From assembly GCA_016193385.1 (NCBI GenBank), contig JACPSF010000125.1:29069-38345 (forward strand): DNA of 9,277 nucleotides, given 5' to 3'. Both the position numbers and the translations under genes were made by a program. The stretch is from Deltaproteobacteria bacterium (GTDB lineage Bacteria; Desulfobacterota_B; Binatia; UBA9968). The notes under the pieces are model-generated. The model worked only from the letters and a program-made list of their open reading frames with translations, made no database searches and was not told the origin of the DNA. Below, one piece after another: positions 7,856 through 9,277 of this stretch. Positions within the stretch are counted from its first letter, which is position 1; every line of letters begins with the position of its first letter.

Positions 7856-8422
7856 ATGATGAAGCGAGACGAATGTCTGAAGGTTCTGGCGCGCCATCGA
7901 GGCGATGAAATCATGGTGCCGGTTTACAAGGCAGCCCAGGAGTGGATTCATATCTCGCCCAGCGATCTCAACTACACGTTCACGGGCGCCATGGGACAGG
8001 GCTCCTCCCATGCGCTTGGCCTGGCTTTGGGCCGACCCGACAAAAGGGTGATCGTGCTTGACGGAGATGGCAGTTTGCTGATGAATCTCGGAACTCTCGT
8101 GACCATCGCCACAGCGGCTCCCAAGAACCTCGTCCACTGCGTCTGCGAGAACGGCACGTATGAGACCAACGGCGCTGTCCCTCTCCCCGGAGTTGGACGT
8201 TTTAGCTTTACCGCCATGGCCCGCGCTGCGGGCTATCCCAAAACCTACGAGTTCTCCGATCTGGAAGGTTGGCAAAGAGAGGTAGGCCGAATCCTTAAAG
8301 AAGAGGGTCCTATCCTTGTTACTCTGAAGGTGGAACCGGGGGAGTTATATCCGGAGGATTTCCGCCGGCTCTACAGCGTCGAGCGTAGAGAGGCCTTTCG
8401 CCAGGCTCTTCAGAGGGGCTGA
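7856..8422 (+). CDS. ThDP-dependent decarboxylase, C-terminal (PP) subunit, ComE/phosphonopyruvate decarboxylase-like
   Basis: A 188-residue protein holding only the pyrophosphate-binding domain of a ThDP enzyme. GAMGQGSSHALGLALGRPDKRVIVLDGDGSLLMNLG is visible at 44-79. The GDG motif (70-72) with D71 and, 26 residues later, N99 in ENGTYETNG supply the Mg2+-diphosphate ligands; the residue before N99 is Glu instead of the usual Asn or Asp. ILVTLKVEPGE (143-153) near the end is typical of ComE and phosphonopyruvate decarboxylase C-termini. The start at 7856 follows the alpha stop by 2 nt, with GGAAGGGAG 11 nt upstream; a second ATG at 7859 is possible. It must pair with the preceding gene's product to make an active site at the subunit interface. 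It converges with aat, with 6 nt between the stop codons. Confidence 0.87.
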   Translation: MMKRDECLKVLARHRGDEIMVPVYKAAQEWIHISPSDLNYTFTGAMGQGSSHALGLALGRPDKRVIVLDGDGSLLMNLGTLVTIATAAPKNLVHCVCENGTYETNGAVPLPGVGRFSFTAMARAAGYPKTYEFSDLEGWQREVGRILKEEGPILVTLKVEPGELYPEDFRRLYSVERREAFRQALQRG

Positions 8423-8428
8423 TTCCTC

Positions 8429-9133
8429 TTACTGCTCCGCGACCGCAGGGGGGAGCTTATCCCATTTGCCCTGAATCGTGGGGAAGCCGAGCGCGGCTTT
8501 GAGCCGCTTGAGAAAGACGCGCCGGGGGATCTCCTTCGCGCCTAGGCTAATCAGGTGCCGGGTCGTTACCTGGGCATCCATCATCTCGAACTCCCAAAAC
8601 TTAAGTCGCTGGACCAGCGTCGCCAGGGCGACCTTGGAAGCATCGCGCTCGTGGAAGAACATCGATTCGCCGAAAAAGCACCGCCCCAAGGAGACCCCGT
8701 ATATGCCGCCGACCAGCTTCCCGTCAAGCCAGCTCTCGGCGGAGTGGGCATAGCCGAGCCGATGGAGGCGGATATAAGCCTCTTTCATCTCCGGGGTGAT
8801 CCAGGTTCCGTTCTGGCCCTTTCGGTGCACGGTCGCGCAGGCCTCGATCACAGACTCAAAGGCGCGATCAAAGGTCACTCGGTAGGTTGCCTTTTTGAGA
8901 GATTGGCGGAGGCGGCGGGAGATGTGGAGTTCATCGGGCTGGAGAATAAGCCTCGGATCCGGCGACCACCAGAGGATGGGCTGGCCTTCCTCGTACCACG
9001 GAAATATACCCGACCGATACGCGAGGAGCAGGCGCTCGGTGCTCAAGTCCCCGCCCACGGCCAGAAGGCCGCTGGGATCGGCGTGATCCACCGGGGGAAA
9101 CGCAAGCTCTTTTCCGAGTAGATAAACCGGCAT
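8429..9133 (-). CDS. aat: Leucyl/phenylalanyl-tRNA--protein transferase
   Basis: A 234-residue cytoplasmic aminoacyl-transferase that adds Leu or Phe from charged tRNA to proteins with N-terminal Arg or Lys, marking them for ClpS-ClpAP (N-degron pathway). The whole family pattern is present: GGDLSTERLLLAYRSGIFPW (27-46), WWSPDPR (55-61), NGTWIT (108-113), AHSAESW (129-135), GGIYGVSLGRCFFGESMF (142-159), DASKVAL (164-170) and DAQVTTRHLISLGA with IPR (186-204). D186 and Q188 fall at the positions I recall as catalytic in the E. coli enzyme, and the length equals the E. coli protein. The start ATG at 9133 has AAGGG 7 nt upstream and begins with the usual 'MPVYLLG' opening. No clpS or clpA is seen beside it in the window. 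A housekeeping gene, intact. Confidence 0.97.
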   Translation of the reverse strand: MPVYLLGKELAFPPVDHADPSGLLAVGGDLSTERLLLAYRSGIFPWYEEGQPILWWSPDPRLILQPDELHISRRLRQSLKKATYRVTFDRAFESVIEACATVHRKGQNGTWITPEMKEAYIRLHRLGYAHSAESWLDGKLVGGIYGVSLGRCFFGESMFFHERDASKVALATLVQRLKFWEFEMMDAQVTTRHLISLGAKEIPRRVFLKRLKAALGFPTIQGKWDKLPPAVAEQ

Positions 9134-9153
9134 CGGTAAGCCCTTGAGATTCG

Positions 9154-9182
9154 ATTGTAGCTCCGCCGATGAAATATTTCAT
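9154..9182 (-). promoter_or_regulatory. aat promoter region: -10 box with an adjacent 14-bp palindrome
   Basis: On the minus strand TACAAT (9159-9154) matches 5 of 6 of the -10 consensus and lies about 20 nt before the aat start. Nine bases before it is ATGAAATATTTCAT (9182-9169), a perfect 14-bp palindrome that occupies the place of the -35, where no good -35 hexamer is present. This layout would fit an activator or repressor site, or a factor-dependent promoter. It is a sequence-level suggestion only; an AT-rich palindrome of this size could also be chance. Confidence 0.33.
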
Positions 9183-9277
9183 GCGCACGGTCCCCACCCA
9201 TCCCGTTTGACCGGCTGACACGAGAGAGGCGCAGGCACCATCTCCACGAGTCGGTACTTCAGAAAGCGGTCTAAGAT

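Noticed and set aside
8412..8429. Small hairpin AGAGG/CCTCT at the junction of the convergent ThDP beta and aat genes
   Set aside because: A five-pair stem without a T-tract in either direction is too weak to call a bidirectional terminator, although the 6-nt gap leaves little other room.
9179..9277. Possible tail of a minus-strand gene upstream of aat (32 codons then TGA)
   Set aside because: The frame is open from the window edge, but 32 codons is too short to separate from chance in GC-rich DNA and the residues match no family I know; flanking sequence would decide.

Overview
The window looks like chromosome of an uncultivated, GC-rich soil, sediment or groundwater Gram-negative-type bacterium. 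The style (Tat-exported peptide-binding protein, many stand-alone solute-binding proteins, D-aminoacylase-type amidohydrolases, split ThDP enzymes) recalls Rokubacteria/NC10, Binatota/Desulfobacterota-like or Tectomicrobia genomes. That placement is inference from gene style; there is no rRNA or other firm phylogenetic marker except aat.

Left two thirds (1-5514, all on the minus strand): a catabolic and uptake operon. In transcription order it holds an N-acyl-D-amino-acid deacylase-like amidohydrolase (5514-3898), a class III PLP aminotransferase (3880-2597), a DppB-like permease (2585-1593) and a DppC-like permease (1593-757). After a 519-nt non-coding gap comes the N-terminus of a Tat-exported family 5 solute-binding protein (237-1), cut by the window edge. 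The first four genes are 17 nt apart, 11 nt apart, or overlapping (TGATG). A good promoter candidate with an extended -10 lies just upstream of the amidohydrolase. The ATPase subunits that DppBC needs are not in the window and may lie left of position 1. Together the genes suggest import of a peptide-like or N-acylated amino compound, deacylation, then transamination. The substrate is not readable from sequence.

The gap inside this operon (238-756) holds a 142-bp element bounded by 20-bp inverted arms with one mismatch (402-421 / 524-543). Each arm also folds on itself, like a paired REP/BIME or small MITE.

Middle right (6089-8422, plus strand): an exported ABC-type solute-binding protein with no permease or ATPase beside it, then a promoter candidate, then two adjacent small genes (7332-7853 and 7856-8422). 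These two are the N-terminal (PYR) and C-terminal (PP) halves of a ThDP-dependent 2-oxoacid decarboxylase, resembling the sulfopyruvate decarboxylase ComD/ComE or phosphonopyruvate decarboxylase family. Their substrate is unknown. The binding protein gene is visibly less GC-rich than the minus-strand operon.

Right end: aat (9133-8429, minus strand), leucyl/phenylalanyl-tRNA-protein transferase of the N-degron pathway, converges on the ThDP pair with only 6 nt between stop codons. A perfect 14-bp palindrome sits just upstream of its likely -10. No RNA genes, CRISPR arrays, insertion sequences or phage genes were seen. The least ordinary items are the split ThDP pair next to an orphan binding protein, the inverted-repeat element, and the deacylase with Glu where classical D-aminoacylases have a metal-binding Cys.
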